Below are positions 1 through 9,288 of a stretch of DNA of 64,000 bases, piece after piece. The stretch comes from Leptospira montravelensis (GTDB lineage Bacteria > Spirochaetota > Leptospiria > Leptospirales > Leptospiraceae), in contig NZ_RQFO01000011.1 in assembly GCF_004770045.1 (NCBI RefSeq), positions 191,952 through 255,951 of the forward strand, given 5' to 3'. The stretch's first letter is position 1. The number at the start of each line of letters is the position of its first letter. A model generated the notes under the pieces. That model was given only the letters and a program-made list of their open reading frames with translations. It made no database searches and was not told the DNA's origin. A program made the translations under genes and the position numbers.

Positions 1-1204
1 CTTGGTAACTTAACTGCCTAGAAATCAGTAAAACTTTGATTAGAAATAAAACTAAAATCATAAGAGTCATTAAGATATATTCTTGTTTTCGAATGGTTTT
101 ATCTTCATTCACTAATAACAATAAAACAGGAATCGACAAGGTAAACATGCGGGAAACGTTTTCATAAACTGACCAAAAATGATAATACCCAGCAGTTCCC
201 ACCATAAACATAATTAACAAAAATGAAATTCGGAATTCCCAACCCTTTCGAATTTGTCCTGTGAATGGTAAAAATAATCCTAAAAAAAATAATATAACTA
301 AAGGAAATCTGGATAATAACCGCGCGAGATCTTTCCAATGAGATCCACCACCTAACAACCTCCAAATCGACTCCATATAGGAAATCAAACCTTCAAATGG
401 CAAAATAAAATCGGTAAGTCTACCTGGTCTCCAATTGGGGAAACGATAAGCCAAATACAAATGCCAACAAACTGGGATCAAAAGAACCGATCCAACGACA
501 ACCATTCGTTTCCAATCTTTACGAAACAATGCGGCAAGGCCCAAAGGAAATAACAAAAACAAAGCTGGTTCTTTGGTTAAGATTGCCAAACTAGAAAGGA
601 GAATAAAAGGGATGTAATTTTCTTTTACATAATAGTAATAAGCGATGATTAAGATAGAAACCATCACGGTATCGCTTACTAGTACATAATAACTTCCTAA
701 AGCAAAAGGACTTAACAGATATAAAATCGCATAGGGTTTTGTATCTGCATTTAAAAGTTTGCGTAAATAAAAATAGGATACTAAAGTAAGGAAAATATTC
801 CAGAAATACATTCCAAAAATGGCGGATGTTTTTCCAAAAAAACCAAAAACTGCAACTAACAAAGGATATCCGATTCTTGGAGCCCTGTAAGATTCATCAA
901 AACCTTTTGGCCAATTTAAATTAAATTCAGAAAGGGGTCTCGAAAAATAATAAAAAATCTGACCGTCATAACCCGCACCTAAATCTCCCTCTTCCCCTTT
1001 GAATAAAACAGCTTTCTCTGGAGTTTCTTTTTGGTTTTGTAAGGCAAACTCGTATCCGAAGTTCACCATAGAACTTGGGTTCCATTCATATTTTTTCCAA
1101 TACCCTAAAGTAGCAATTCCCCAAACCAGAAAAAAAGAAAATATCGATAACCATTGTTTCGAATTGAAAAATAAAAAAATAGGGGATAAACGTTTCAAAA
1201 TCAT
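1..1204 (-). CDS. GT-C-like polytopic membrane protein (partial, runs off the left edge)
   Basis: The frame is open from ATG at 1204 to the window edge, giving at least 401 residues without a stop; the C-terminus is missing. It shows a first membrane helix at about residues 18-35, then an extracytoplasmic loop with GYDGQ (about 78-82), then many hydrophobic helices. An acidic residue in the first periplasmic loop and many helices are typical of GT-C glycosyltransferases (ArnT/PMT-like) that use lipid-linked sugars. The GYDGQ loop also recalls membrane proteins annotated as cell-surface glycopolymer formation proteins; that recollection is unverified. It starts 14 bases after the SGNH-like gene and ends the visible part of a polysaccharide operon. 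Role in glycan transfer is inferred. Confidence 0.8.
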   Translation of the reverse strand, partial: MILKRLSPIFLFFNSKQWLSIFSFFLVWGIATLGYWKKYEWNPSSMVNFGYEFALQNQKETPEKAVLFKGEEGDLGAGYDGQIFYYFSRPLSEFNLNWPKGFDESYRAPRIGYPLLVAVFGFFGKTSAIFGMYFWNIFLTLVSYFYLRKLLNADTKPYAILYLLSPFALGSYYVLVSDTVMVSILIIAYYYYVKENYIPFILLSSLAILTKEPALFLLFPLGLAALFRKDWKRMVVVGSVLLIPVCWHLYLAYRFPNWRPGRLTDFILPFEGLISYMESIWRLLGGGSHWKDLARLLSRFPLVILFFLGLFLPFTGQIRKGWEFRISFLLIMFMVGTAGYYHFWSVYENVSRMFTLSIPVLLLLVNEDKTIRKQEYILMTLMILVLFLIKVLLISRQLSYQ

Positions 1205-1218
1205 AATTTGACTCCAAA

Positions 1219-2787
1219 TTAAGGATGTGGTTGTAAAATCGAAGGTTCTAAAGATTTAGAAAAAATTGAATTATAAAAATGAGCACCTTCGTATGTTAAA
1301 TGGTGCGGATCAAAAAAATGCCGAACATCACTCACGGCTTCTGTATGATCAATGAGTGTCTGACCTCTACTTTCTAAATGTTTTTTAAGATTAGAAATCC
1401 AATCCTTTCTCCACTTCGAATTTTTATAAAAATCAAATTCGATTGGATTCTCTGGACTAAGGATCAGTACAAATGGGATTTTGTTTTGATAAAAATAATC
1501 AGAGATAAGAAGAATACGATTGAATTCCAACCAAGATTCGAAGGTAACAGAATTTACACTTTTTTTTGCTTCGCGAACAAAATGTAATCTCCAAAGTTCG
1601 TTTCGCGAACCGGAATCTCGGATCATCCGTTCAAAGTAGTCTTCTTTAAAATCTTCCTTAGTCATCGTAACCAAACGTGTGTCATCCCAATAACTTCCAC
1701 GTGAGTAAGATCGATTTTTTACATCCGCAGTTTTACAAAAAAAATGAGACAGGCGAATCCCTACGGATTCATCTTTTCCATACCGAATGAGATTTACTTC
1801 TTTTGCAGAAGGGAATTCTGACAAAACTTGGATTTTTACAACAGACCAATCTTGCGGTTTTTCGATTAAATCAGTCCAAACCAAATCATTCCAACCCGAA
1901 CGTTCATAGTTTTTTTCCAATTCCAAAATAGGCTGATTGCGATTTATCGAATCGTTATCTAAGTAAAAACTGAATTTTAATTTTGTATTTGGTTTTTGTG
2001 TGAAAATAGACTCTTTAGATTTTTTTTCCGAACAAACGAGCGTTGCTGTTTCTTTGGTCCATCCCTTAGACCAAATACCTTCCCTCGGTTTTTCACCTTG
2101 GTAAAGATGATACTTTCTTCCACTGCGGAAATGGTTATCTATATAAACTTCAATGGGATCCAAAAAGAAAACTCTAAATCGGCTCACATAAAAAAGGGAT
2201 TTAGTTGCAAGTTTGGAAATTGTTTTTCTAGGCAATTCCTTCCAAAAATCTTTTAAAAAAGCAGTTGGATAAATTGTTTTTGCAGGATAACGATCCCCAA
2301 ATTCACGAACCCATTTTGATTCATCAAATGAAAATTTACCGTCTTTAGCTTCTAAGTATTCCCACTGCAAATCAGCAAAATTATGAAGGTAAACCACCAA
2401 ATCAGGGTTTGATGCCAATAGATTTTCTTTGTAATAAAAAAGATCTGTGGGTGCCATTGCCACATGAGAAAAAAAGGAATACTTTGTTTTTGAATTTTCC
2501 TTTTCGTTTAATTCATCAGGCAAAACTGAATATAAGGCAACTGAACTTCCGGTGATGATCGTTCTATGTTTGTCTTTCGAAGATTGTAATTCTTTCGTTT
2601 TATGGATGAAATTATACCATGGAGAAGAATCCCATTCTGTCTCGTTGGGGAACAAAAAATATAGTTCAAAAAAGAAAACTCGGTCTAAAAAAAGTATAGC
2701 ACCTAATAAACTACAGGTGATTACAAAAACTTTCCATTTCAAACTGAAACGAGATTTGTTTACGGATATTGTGGGATCAGTTTCCAT
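1219..2787 (-). CDS. membrane-anchored SGNH/DltD-like protein of the polysaccharide operon
   Basis: 522 residues with one N-terminal membrane helix (about 18-38) and a large extracytoplasmic part. A TGSSVAL block (about residue 59) resembles the nucleophile block of SGNH hydrolases, and a late DPHHLTYEG segment resembles the Asp-x-x-His block, so the catalytic fold is probably SGNH (AlgX/DltD/DUF1574-like). Such proteins often acylate or deacylate cell-surface glycans. It overlaps the GT2 gene upstream by 28 bases, so the two are translationally linked. ATG at 2787 is the only sensible start. The enzymatic substrate is not predictable from sequence. Confidence 0.7.
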   Translation of the reverse strand: METDPTISVNKSRFSLKWKVFVITCSLLGAILFLDRVFFFELYFLFPNETEWDSSPWYNFIHKTKELQSSKDKHRTIITGSSVALYSVLPDELNEKENSKTKYSFFSHVAMAPTDLFYYKENLLASNPDLVVYLHNFADLQWEYLEAKDGKFSFDESKWVREFGDRYPAKTIYPTAFLKDFWKELPRKTISKLATKSLFYVSRFRVFFLDPIEVYIDNHFRSGRKYHLYQGEKPREGIWSKGWTKETATLVCSEKKSKESIFTQKPNTKLKFSFYLDNDSINRNQPILELEKNYERSGWNDLVWTDLIEKPQDWSVVKIQVLSEFPSAKEVNLIRYGKDESVGIRLSHFFCKTADVKNRSYSRGSYWDDTRLVTMTKEDFKEDYFERMIRDSGSRNELWRLHFVREAKKSVNSVTFESWLEFNRILLISDYFYQNKIPFVLILSPENPIEFDFYKNSKWRKDWISNLKKHLESRGQTLIDHTEAVSDVRHFFDPHHLTYEGAHFYNSIFSKSLEPSILQPHP

Positions 2788-3482
2788 TTTCGTAACAAAA
2801 GTTTTTTTGCAAATTGAATTGCCAGTTTTAAAACCTTACGGTTAAAGCTGCTATTGGAAAAAATATAACGTATAGGAAGTTCTCTAATAGTTCCGTCATG
2901 ATTTGCTACAATAGAGAGAGCTTCCATATGAAAATCGAAAGCAACAGACTCTAATGGATAAGTTGCAATTTTTTGTACCATCGGTTTCGAATACCTTCTG
3001 TAACCACTTGTGCAGTCTCGTAAATTGGCACCAAATAGATTGAAAATTCCTTTGGACAAACAATAGTTCATCACCTTTGCTGCAAGCCAGGAAATAAACT
3101 TACGATACAAAGGTACATTTACAGTGGAAGTTCTGGAACCAATAACTAAATCACATTCTGGAAAAGATTGAAATTCTTTCAAATAACTGGCGTCATGCGA
3201 AAGCCCTGCATCCATTGTAATGACCCAATCGTAGCCCTTTTCCACAGCATATTTCATGCCGTCTTGGATTCCTTTTGGGATATGAGTATTTTTTTCATGC
3301 CGAATCACATGGAGTCTATTGCCAAACTCTTTCTGCAGATTGGCCAAAATGGTTGGTGTGGCATCTTTACTGGCATCATCTGTTACAGAAACATCTGCAT
3401 AAACAATGGCACCCCGTACCACTTCTTCAATCGTTGCGGCTTCATTGTAAGCAGGGATGACAACCAGTGTTTTATTTGACAT
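2760..3482 (-). CDS. family 2 glycosyltransferase (dolichyl-phosphate-mannose-synthase-like)
   Basis: 240 residues starting MSNKTLVVIPAYNEA, the classical GT2 N-terminus, with the acidic nucleotide-binding VTDDASKD and a second TMDAG acidic motif, followed by the VIGSRT strand seen in DPM1-like enzymes. There is no C-terminal membrane pair, so it is probably a peripheral enzyme using a nucleotide sugar to charge a polyprenyl phosphate or extend a glycan. A longer in-frame reading to 3626 exists, but ATG at 3482 sits one base after the TAG of the epimerase gene and gives the family N-terminus, so I use it. Its product could be the donor for the GT-C-like proteins downstream. Confidence 0.88.
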   Translation of the reverse strand: MSNKTLVVIPAYNEAATIEEVVRGAIVYADVSVTDDASKDATPTILANLQKEFGNRLHVIRHEKNTHIPKGIQDGMKYAVEKGYDWVITMDAGLSHDASYLKEFQSFPECDLVIGSRTSTVNVPLYRKFISWLAAKVMNYCLSKGIFNLFGANLRDCTSGYRRYSKPMVQKIATYPLESVAFDFHMEALSIVANHDGTIRELPIRYIFSNSSFNRKVLKLAIQFAKKLLLRKWKLIPQYP

Positions 3483-3483
3483 T

Positions 3484-4524
3484 CTACTTCCCAGAAATAT
3501 TGAATACGTCTTTATTCGCTTCAATCCATTTGAGAAGTCTAGTGACTCCTTCTTTTGGAAGAATTTTAGGATTAAAGCCGAATTTTTTTGCTTCCGTGAT
3601 GTCACAAATAAAATAACGCATGTCACCTGGTCTTTCTACTTCAAAAAGTATCTCTTGTTTTTTTCCTAGTATTTCACCAATGAGACTTATACATTCCAAA
3701 AGTGAAATTTTATGAGGGCTTGCACCACCAATATTATAAACACCAGGGATAGGATTTTTAAAAAAATCTAAATAAGATTTTGCGCCATCTTCGGCATGCA
3801 AAATATCGCGAGTTTGTTTTCCCGTTCCAAAAATACGGAGAGGCAAACCAAAAACTGAACGAATCGCAAAATTTGCAACCCAACCATGATCTTCGCCACC
3901 AAACTGACGTTCGCCGTAAATACCCGTAAAACGGAAACTAGCTGCCTTTACACCATACATATCCGTGTAAGAACGGACATAGTGTTCAGCACTCATTTTC
4001 GAAGCATGAAGAGGAGAAATTTGACCCACCATTGTTGGTTGTGCAACGGAAATTTCCACTGGATTTCTTTCGTATGATGTTTTCCCTTCCGTTAAACTAT
4101 CGTTAATTGAGTTCCCGTAAACGTGAATGGAGGAAGTATTTACAACCGGAATTTTATGTTTCCTTGCTGCTTCCATTACGTTAAAAGTACCAATCACGTT
4201 GGTTGAAAAATCAAGCTCCGGGTCTTCCCAAGAAATGGTCATCGCAGGTTGTGCCGCTGTGTGAATGATATAATCACAATCAACAGAACGATCCATCAAA
4301 TGTTCTAGGTTTCGAATGTCACCTTTTACCATTGTGACACCAATTGATTTTAAATAATTCCAGTTATAATCCCGAGTGGCATCACTTCCATAACCTGTGC
4401 GTTTTAATTCATATTTTGTCATGTTGTCAAAACTAACAACATCCCAACCTTCTTTACGAAATAATTCACAAACATGGGATCCTAAAAATCCGCATCCGCC
4501 TGTTACCAATACTTTATTCGCCAT
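3484..4524 (-). CDS. NAD-dependent sugar epimerase/dehydratase (extended SDR) lacking the catalytic Tyr
   Basis: 346 residues. The N-terminal VTGGCGFLGSH is the Rossmann GxxGxxG motif, followed by DNMT and the NTSS.HVYG active-site strand. The region around RFTGIYGERQFGGEDHGW resembles CDP-paratose/tyvelose 2-epimerases. The position of the YxxxK motif reads LHASK: Lys176 is present but residue 172 is Leu rather than Tyr, confirmed by reading the codon (CTT). It likely acts on a nucleotide sugar feeding the glycan operon, but the missing general base makes ordinary SDR chemistry uncertain. It overlaps the upstream gene by 11 bases. Confidence 0.85.
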   Translation of the reverse strand: MANKVLVTGGCGFLGSHVCELFRKEGWDVVSFDNMTKYELKRTGYGSDATRDYNWNYLKSIGVTMVKGDIRNLEHLMDRSVDCDYIIHTAAQPAMTISWEDPELDFSTNVIGTFNVMEAARKHKIPVVNTSSIHVYGNSINDSLTEGKTSYERNPVEISVAQPTMVGQISPLHASKMSAEHYVRSYTDMYGVKAASFRFTGIYGERQFGGEDHGWVANFAIRSVFGLPLRIFGTGKQTRDILHAEDGAKSYLDFFKNPIPGVYNIGGASPHKISLLECISLIGEILGKKQEILFEVERPGDMRYFICDITEAKKFGFNPKILPKEGVTRLLKWIEANKDVFNISGK

Positions 4525-5989
4525 CGCGATCTTCTCCTAGGTAAAACTTTTTAGATAATATTAATTTCATTATATGGATAGAATCAGTGATCATGTCACG
4601 TAACCGGTATTCCACCTGGCCCACTGGTTTGAAATAAGATACTGGGATTTCAATACAACGCATATGAGACCTTACGATATCAATCATAAGTTCAACAATA
4701 AACTTACGGTCTTCTACAACAAGTTGTGGTTTAACTCGTTCGTAAGACTCTCGCCAAACAGAAAAAAACTGACAGTCAACGTCGGTAAATCGTGGTTCTT
4801 GTCCCCACCAAAATACTTCTACCAACTTACCCATAAGCAGATTCACCAAACGATACAAAGGTTTTAAATTAGAGCCTTGTTCGATCATCTGTCTTGTGGT
4901 GCGAGTCCCAATTACCATATCCGAGTCTTTCATGTATTCGAGTAATTTGGGAAAGTCTTTAGAGCGAAAAGAACCATCAGGAGATACTACTACGATGATA
5001 TCACCTGTTGCATATTCTATCCCCCTTCTCACTTGTTCTCCGAGTCTCGTAGAATCACCATCACCAGGGAAGGTATAAGTTTTTACTTTTTCTTTTTTAC
5101 TGAGAGTCAGAGTTTCGTCAGTAGATTCGTTATCGATAACAATGATTTCATTAAATTTATCTTTGAAGTCAACAATCACATCTGTGATTGATCTTTCATT
5201 GTTATTTGTGGGGATTACCAAACTGGTTTTAAATTTATGAAACAAATCATTTCTTACTTCATAAACAGCATGGTAATAATCCTGCATGGAGTTGATGTTG
5301 AAGTAATCGCAACTGAGCATGGTTGCATACACTCCCCCTTTGGACTCCTTTGCCATCTTATCGATAACATCCGTTATCTCTATCACACCTGATTTTGAAG
5401 AAACTGGCGTTTTTTTAAAAAACTCAAAATACTCGGGCGTAAAAAAATAACTGCCCAATCCCAAAAGTTCGTTCGGTGGATTTTCTGGTTTTTCAACTAA
5501 ATTTAGAATTTTCTCATTTTCTAATACAACTGAATAATTTTTACGAATTCTGGAAAGTAAGGATGTTTTCACAACCCCGATGGAGGCTGCCATTTGTGGG
5601 TGTTTTTTAAAAACTTTTAAAAAGATTTCATGATCGGTTCGGTAATAAAATTCATCACCAAGAATTGTCAAAAAAGGTTCATGGATGGTTCTTTCGAGAC
5701 TGGCCACATCAGATGCCAAACCCTTTTCTGTCCAATCCACAGGTTCAATCACAACTTTGGGAAGTGCCAAACGAATATGATCGATCTCTGCAATGATTTG
5801 TTCTTTGAGATGTCCTACAAGAACATAGACTTTTTCAATCCCAAAGGTTTTGACCATTAGTTCCACATTGCGGTGGAGAATGGACTTACCTTCGATGACG
5901 AAGAGTGGTTTTGGAATGAAACTGGTTCGGGGATATGCTCGGGTTCCTTTTCCGGCAGCCGCAATGACCCCAATTCTGATCTTTTTCAA
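4514..5989 (-). CDS. fusion of sugar-1-phosphate nucleotidyltransferase and GT2 glycosyltransferase
   Basis: 491 residues from the proposed TTG start. The N-terminal half (about 1-245) has the nucleotidyltransferase signature AAAGKGTR and a PKPLFVI lysine, as in glucose-1-phosphate thymidylyl/uridylyltransferases. From about residue 258 a second domain begins TSLVIPTNNNE with DNESTDET and VVSPDGSF, a GT2 A-fold. One polypeptide may therefore activate a sugar and transfer it or a related one. The frame also stays open upstream to a TTG at 6073, but that reading overlaps the upstream gene; the TTG at 5989 gives MKKIRIGVIAAAG, the normal family N-terminus. Start choice is an inference; domain calls are firm. 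Confidence 0.85.
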   Translation of the reverse strand: MKKIRIGVIAAAGKGTRAYPRTSFIPKPLFVIEGKSILHRNVELMVKTFGIEKVYVLVGHLKEQIIAEIDHIRLALPKVVIEPVDWTEKGLASDVASLERTIHEPFLTILGDEFYYRTDHEIFLKVFKKHPQMAASIGVVKTSLLSRIRKNYSVVLENEKILNLVEKPENPPNELLGLGSYFFTPEYFEFFKKTPVSSKSGVIEITDVIDKMAKESKGGVYATMLSCDYFNINSMQDYYHAVYEVRNDLFHKFKTSLVIPTNNNERSITDVIVDFKDKFNEIIVIDNESTDETLTLSKKEKVKTYTFPGDGDSTRLGEQVRRGIEYATGDIIVVVSPDGSFRSKDFPKLLEYMKDSDMVIGTRTTRQMIEQGSNLKPLYRLVNLLMGKLVEVFWWGQEPRFTDVDCQFFSVWRESYERVKPQLVVEDRKFIVELMIDIVRSHMRCIEIPVSYFKPVGQVEYRLRDMITDSIHIMKLILSKKFYLGEDRDGE

Positions 5990-6023
5990 TGTAAAAGGAA
6001 AGTCCCTGAAACGGACTAGAGGG

Positions 6024-6671
6024 TCAATTAGAAAAGGTTCGTTTCCAACGGTAGAATTGTAAGCCCTCCCCAATTCGGTATCCTTGGAATGGTTCCCAGT
6101 GCCGCTTAGAAGGATTCCAGGTCCATCCTGGGTTCTTTCCTCCTAAGCCGTTCAAATGGAAGCCCCAAATGCCTTCTGTTGTCATCCCATTTGATTCAAA
6201 CCGGACTGCCACTGGATTCCCTACGGAATGATCTAAAACATATGGCAAAACCACTTCCTTTTTAGTACCGAGTAAGGATTCGGAGAGGACGAATTTTCCC
6301 GAAGGCAAAAGGTCTAATCGTATTTCTATATGGTCACAATCGAACCTACGAAGAAGGGCCATTTTTTTACCCCAAGTCTCTGTGGCTCGGATTTGGCAGG
6401 CCTCGGGAACTAGTAAAAAATGATTCCCTAGATCAGTGATTTTTCCTACAAATAAAACCTCTTCAAAACCACGGGAATTTTGGAAACGGAGTTCTTGGGC
6501 ATTGTAAAAAGACTTTCCCTTTTCTGTAAAAATTTCTATCCCTAATAATAGGTATCCATTCTCTGTTGGCAGTTGCTCGGAAAAATATAACCCATCCAAC
6601 GACTTTGCTTGGTTTGGAATCGTCAAAAAGAATATCAGGATAAGAAAACTCAATTTCAGAAATTTATGCAT
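6024..6671 (-). CDS. secreted protein of unknown function
   Basis: 215 residues with a clear signal peptide (Lys-containing N-terminus, hydrophobic core about 6-20, cleavage probably after NQAKS). The mature part is beta-rich with no motif I recognise; two Cys may pair. The ATG at 6671 is preceded directly by an in-frame TAA, which fixes the start. It is the first gene of the minus-strand polysaccharide operon, 34 bases before the nucleotidyltransferase start. Its ATG forms the palindrome ATGCAT with the start codon of the divergent metallopeptidase gene. Confidence 0.75.
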   Translation of the reverse strand: MHKFLKLSFLILIFFLTIPNQAKSLDGLYFSEQLPTENGYLLLGIEIFTEKGKSFYNAQELRFQNSRGFEEVLFVGKITDLGNHFLLVPEACQIRATETWGKKMALLRRFDCDHIEIRLDLLPSGKFVLSESLLGTKKEVVLPYVLDHSVGNPVAVRFESNGMTTEGIWGFHLNGLGGKNPGWTWNPSKRHWEPFQGYRIGEGLQFYRWKRTFSN

Positions 6672-8189
6672 TTAAAACAATTGGTCCTCTTCCCTCTGAT
6701 TTTCATAACATCATTCACTTTTTATTGCAATCCGCTAAATCCCAAAAAAGAAAAAAATGACGATCTTGTACTTCTGCTTGGTTTGTATTCTCTACTAGGT
6801 GGAAGCTGTTTTACTGGTCCCGACCTTTGGGCCAGAGATTTAGTTTCACAAAACAGTGTTTGTGTTCCTGTCGAATTGGTTGGCGAAGGAACTAATGTAG
6901 TAGTTTATAAAGAAAGGTCTTTATCCGTTAACTATGATTTAGCGAAGTTTGCAAAAGACTTTGATACAATCACTTTTCCTAAACTCATAGCAACATTTGG
7001 AACACCTAGTGATGTGGATGGGGATGGCAAAGTGAAAATTCTTGTTATGGATATAAAGGATGGAGCCACAGCAAACAGTGCTTATGTGGCAGGATACTAC
7101 GATCCAGTAAATTTTTTCCCTGACAATTTTTTATCCTCCATTCGATCCAATTATGCAGAAGTATTATATTTAGATGGGAAAGAACTGATTGCAGCACTTA
7201 GCCGGGATCCAAACGCTTTTGCTTCCACAGCTGCCCATGAATTTCAACACCTACTAAGGTTTCCAAGAATGCGCGCTGCTAACCAAACAGATGAACTATG
7301 GATCAATGAAGGTACAAGTGAAGTGGCTAGTGACATCGCAGGTTATGGACCACAAACCGGTCGTATGGATTGTTATTCAGGCGTAAATGACTCAAGGTGT
7401 AGTGACGGAATCAATGGAGTATCTCTAATAGATTGGGACAATAACAGTTCCAATGTCTTAAAACAATATTCTTTTGCGTATGTGTTTATGCGTTATTTAT
7501 ATGATAGTTCTGGAACCACTGAGGCTGAGAGACAAACCTTCTATCGGAACACTGTGATTGGTTCGGGGGGGATTCGAGCGAATTCTACAGGAAGTTTAAT
7601 GAGTTTATTTCGAACTTCCGCCAATTTTAATTCTACATTACTTGGATCTCAAAACTCAGAAGTCTTTTTTCGAATTTATGCCCTTCTTGTAACCCAGAGT
7701 TTTGGACTTACCAACAGTCTTTCTTCTGTGGAATATGTAAATGCCGATGGAGCCACAGCCACTACCGTAGACTTGTCATCGGCTTCTGGAAATTATCTTT
7801 TGGCAAATAGTACAACACTTACAAGAATCATCACAAATCCCGTGGCACCAACAGTCAATCGTTCCTCAATCAAACAAGGTGCTGCAAACTTTTATACGGC
7901 TACCTGGGGAACTCCTGCCATGCCAGGGAGTACTAGAAAAAACTATGGAAGAGTCACAGGCGCAGGAAACAAAGGTGTCTTTTTTTGGGCAGACTCCCCC
8001 TCTGGATTCAATGCGAGTACAAAATACCTTCCCACGAGTGAAGAAGGAACAAATCTATCCTTACCAAAAAAACCTAGATCCCTAAAATCGGTAATTGAAG
8101 AGACACCAACTTCCGGACCAACTCCAATTTGTGGAATCGAGTTTATAAACGATTCGGCTCGTACTTTCGAAAGTATTCCAATAAAATAG
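6666..8189 (+). CDS. lipoprotein zinc metallopeptidase, M30/hyicolysin-like
   Basis: 507 residues. The N-terminus MHLKQLVLFPLIFITSF followed by Cys21 is a lipoprotein signal. HEFQH at residues 191-195 with a downstream NEGTSE (Glu215) gives an HExxH-x19-E gluzincin site; the surroundings resemble M30 peptidases. The C-terminal part is Ser/Thr/Asn-rich and beta-strand-like, suggesting an exposed domain. The frame extends upstream to a TTG at 6609, but ATG 6666 gives the lipoprotein signal. Its 3' end overlaps the convergent DUF1574 gene by 47 bases. It probably acts outside the inner membrane; the substrate is unknown. Confidence 0.8.
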   Translation: MHLKQLVLFPLIFITSFTFYCNPLNPKKEKNDDLVLLLGLYSLLGGSCFTGPDLWARDLVSQNSVCVPVELVGEGTNVVVYKERSLSVNYDLAKFAKDFDTITFPKLIATFGTPSDVDGDGKVKILVMDIKDGATANSAYVAGYYDPVNFFPDNFLSSIRSNYAEVLYLDGKELIAALSRDPNAFASTAAHEFQHLLRFPRMRAANQTDELWINEGTSEVASDIAGYGPQTGRMDCYSGVNDSRCSDGINGVSLIDWDNNSSNVLKQYSFAYVFMRYLYDSSGTTEAERQTFYRNTVIGSGGIRANSTGSLMSLFRTSANFNSTLLGSQNSEVFFRIYALLVTQSFGLTNSLSSVEYVNADGATATTVDLSSASGNYLLANSTTLTRIITNPVAPTVNRSSIKQGAANFYTATWGTPAMPGSTRKNYGRVTGAGNKGVFFWADSPSGFNASTKYLPTSEEGTNLSLPKKPRSLKSVIEETPTSGPTPICGIEFINDSARTFESIPIK

Positions 8190-9204
8190 ACCGCATCAAA
8201 CTTCGGTAACAATCTTTTGCAACATGGCCTCCATCTGCGAACGCATTACACGTATAAGATGGATCATTCTTTAGTTTTAATAGAGGGAAATTGTAATTAT
8301 TTGTAAGTTCATCAATTTCTTTTTCCCAAGTTTTCACTAACGCTTCTTTTTCCATTAGAGTTTCGAAATCTGGAGAAGAAAGAGGCCAGACAATAATAGT
8401 TTTAATTTTTTCAGACTGCAATCGATTTAGAATTTTTTCATAAAACCCAAACTGCATTGGGCTACGAACATAGGATGCAAATAACCAATCCAAAGTTCTA
8501 TGGCTAGTCATCTGTAAGGAATTAGAGTCCTTTTCCATATAATTATCAACGGGAGACAATCCATTTCCATTATGACTGAGGATATAATCATAAGTGTCTT
8601 TATGCATCACAAAGGCATTTTCTAAAAATGGATTTTTATAATTTCTCCACATTTGATCTATATACGGCTTATAAGTTCCTACAGCAAAAAGTTTACGACC
8701 AAGATAAAAGGAAACATGATCTTTCCCAAACAAACTGATATTAGAAAGAACGTATGGTAAGTCGAAACTATAAGTTAAATTAGAACTTTTGAATACAGAA
8801 TTCTGATTAAACTGATTGGGATCCGTTTCCATAATGACTAAATCTGGTTTGATTCCTGCATCCAATACTTTTGTCAGTTGGAAATCGTAATAAGCGGGAG
8901 TTGTTACGGCAGAAGACAAATTATAAATTTCCCAATCTGGGTAAAAAGATACAAGTTCGTCGTGATCAAAATAGAGAAGGCGAGAAGATCCCAAAATCAA
9001 CATGATTTTTTTCGTTTTTGGCGAATGGACACCTGGTTTTTCAGTTACCAGTTTTTTCAAAAAATCTGATTTGGCTTTATAGTTAATGGCTGTTAAATCA
9101 ATTTTGGTAATTGTCTGAATGTAGGGGATTCGAAATAAAGAATCTACCAAAAACAAAAATAATAAAAGGATAACCGGGTAAAAAAGAAACCGTGCCTTGA
9201 GCAT
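8143..9204 (-). CDS. DUF1574-type membrane-anchored protein
   Basis: 353 residues: one N-terminal membrane helix (about 7-23), then an extracytoplasmic domain with LILGSSRLLYF (an SGNH-like block I with Ser) and later METDPNQF. This architecture matches DUF1574 proteins, a family expanded in Leptospira and probably SGNH-related. The function is unknown; surface-glycan modification is a guess from fold resemblance. The upstream region lacks a good ribosome site. The 3' end is nested in the end of the convergent metallopeptidase gene. Confidence 0.75.
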   Translation of the reverse strand: MLKARFLFYPVILLLFLFLVDSLFRIPYIQTITKIDLTAINYKAKSDFLKKLVTEKPGVHSPKTKKIMLILGSSRLLYFDHDELVSFYPDWEIYNLSSAVTTPAYYDFQLTKVLDAGIKPDLVIMETDPNQFNQNSVFKSSNLTYSFDLPYVLSNISLFGKDHVSFYLGRKLFAVGTYKPYIDQMWRNYKNPFLENAFVMHKDTYDYILSHNGNGLSPVDNYMEKDSNSLQMTSHRTLDWLFASYVRSPMQFGFYEKILNRLQSEKIKTIIVWPLSSPDFETLMEKEALVKTWEKEIDELTNNYNFPLLKLKNDPSYTCNAFADGGHVAKDCYRSLMRSILLEYFRKYEPNRL

Positions 9205-9288
9205 ATCTGAAAGGAGAAAGGAAATGGATTTAATTGTAAAGCGAATTGAAGAGACTCCCCCGAGCTTTCGACCAAGGGAGTGGATCGT

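Noticed and set aside
1996..2256. Plus-strand 86-codon open frame
   Set aside because: It lies wholly inside the SGNH-like gene on the other strand, has no ribosome site and its composition is a shadow of that gene.
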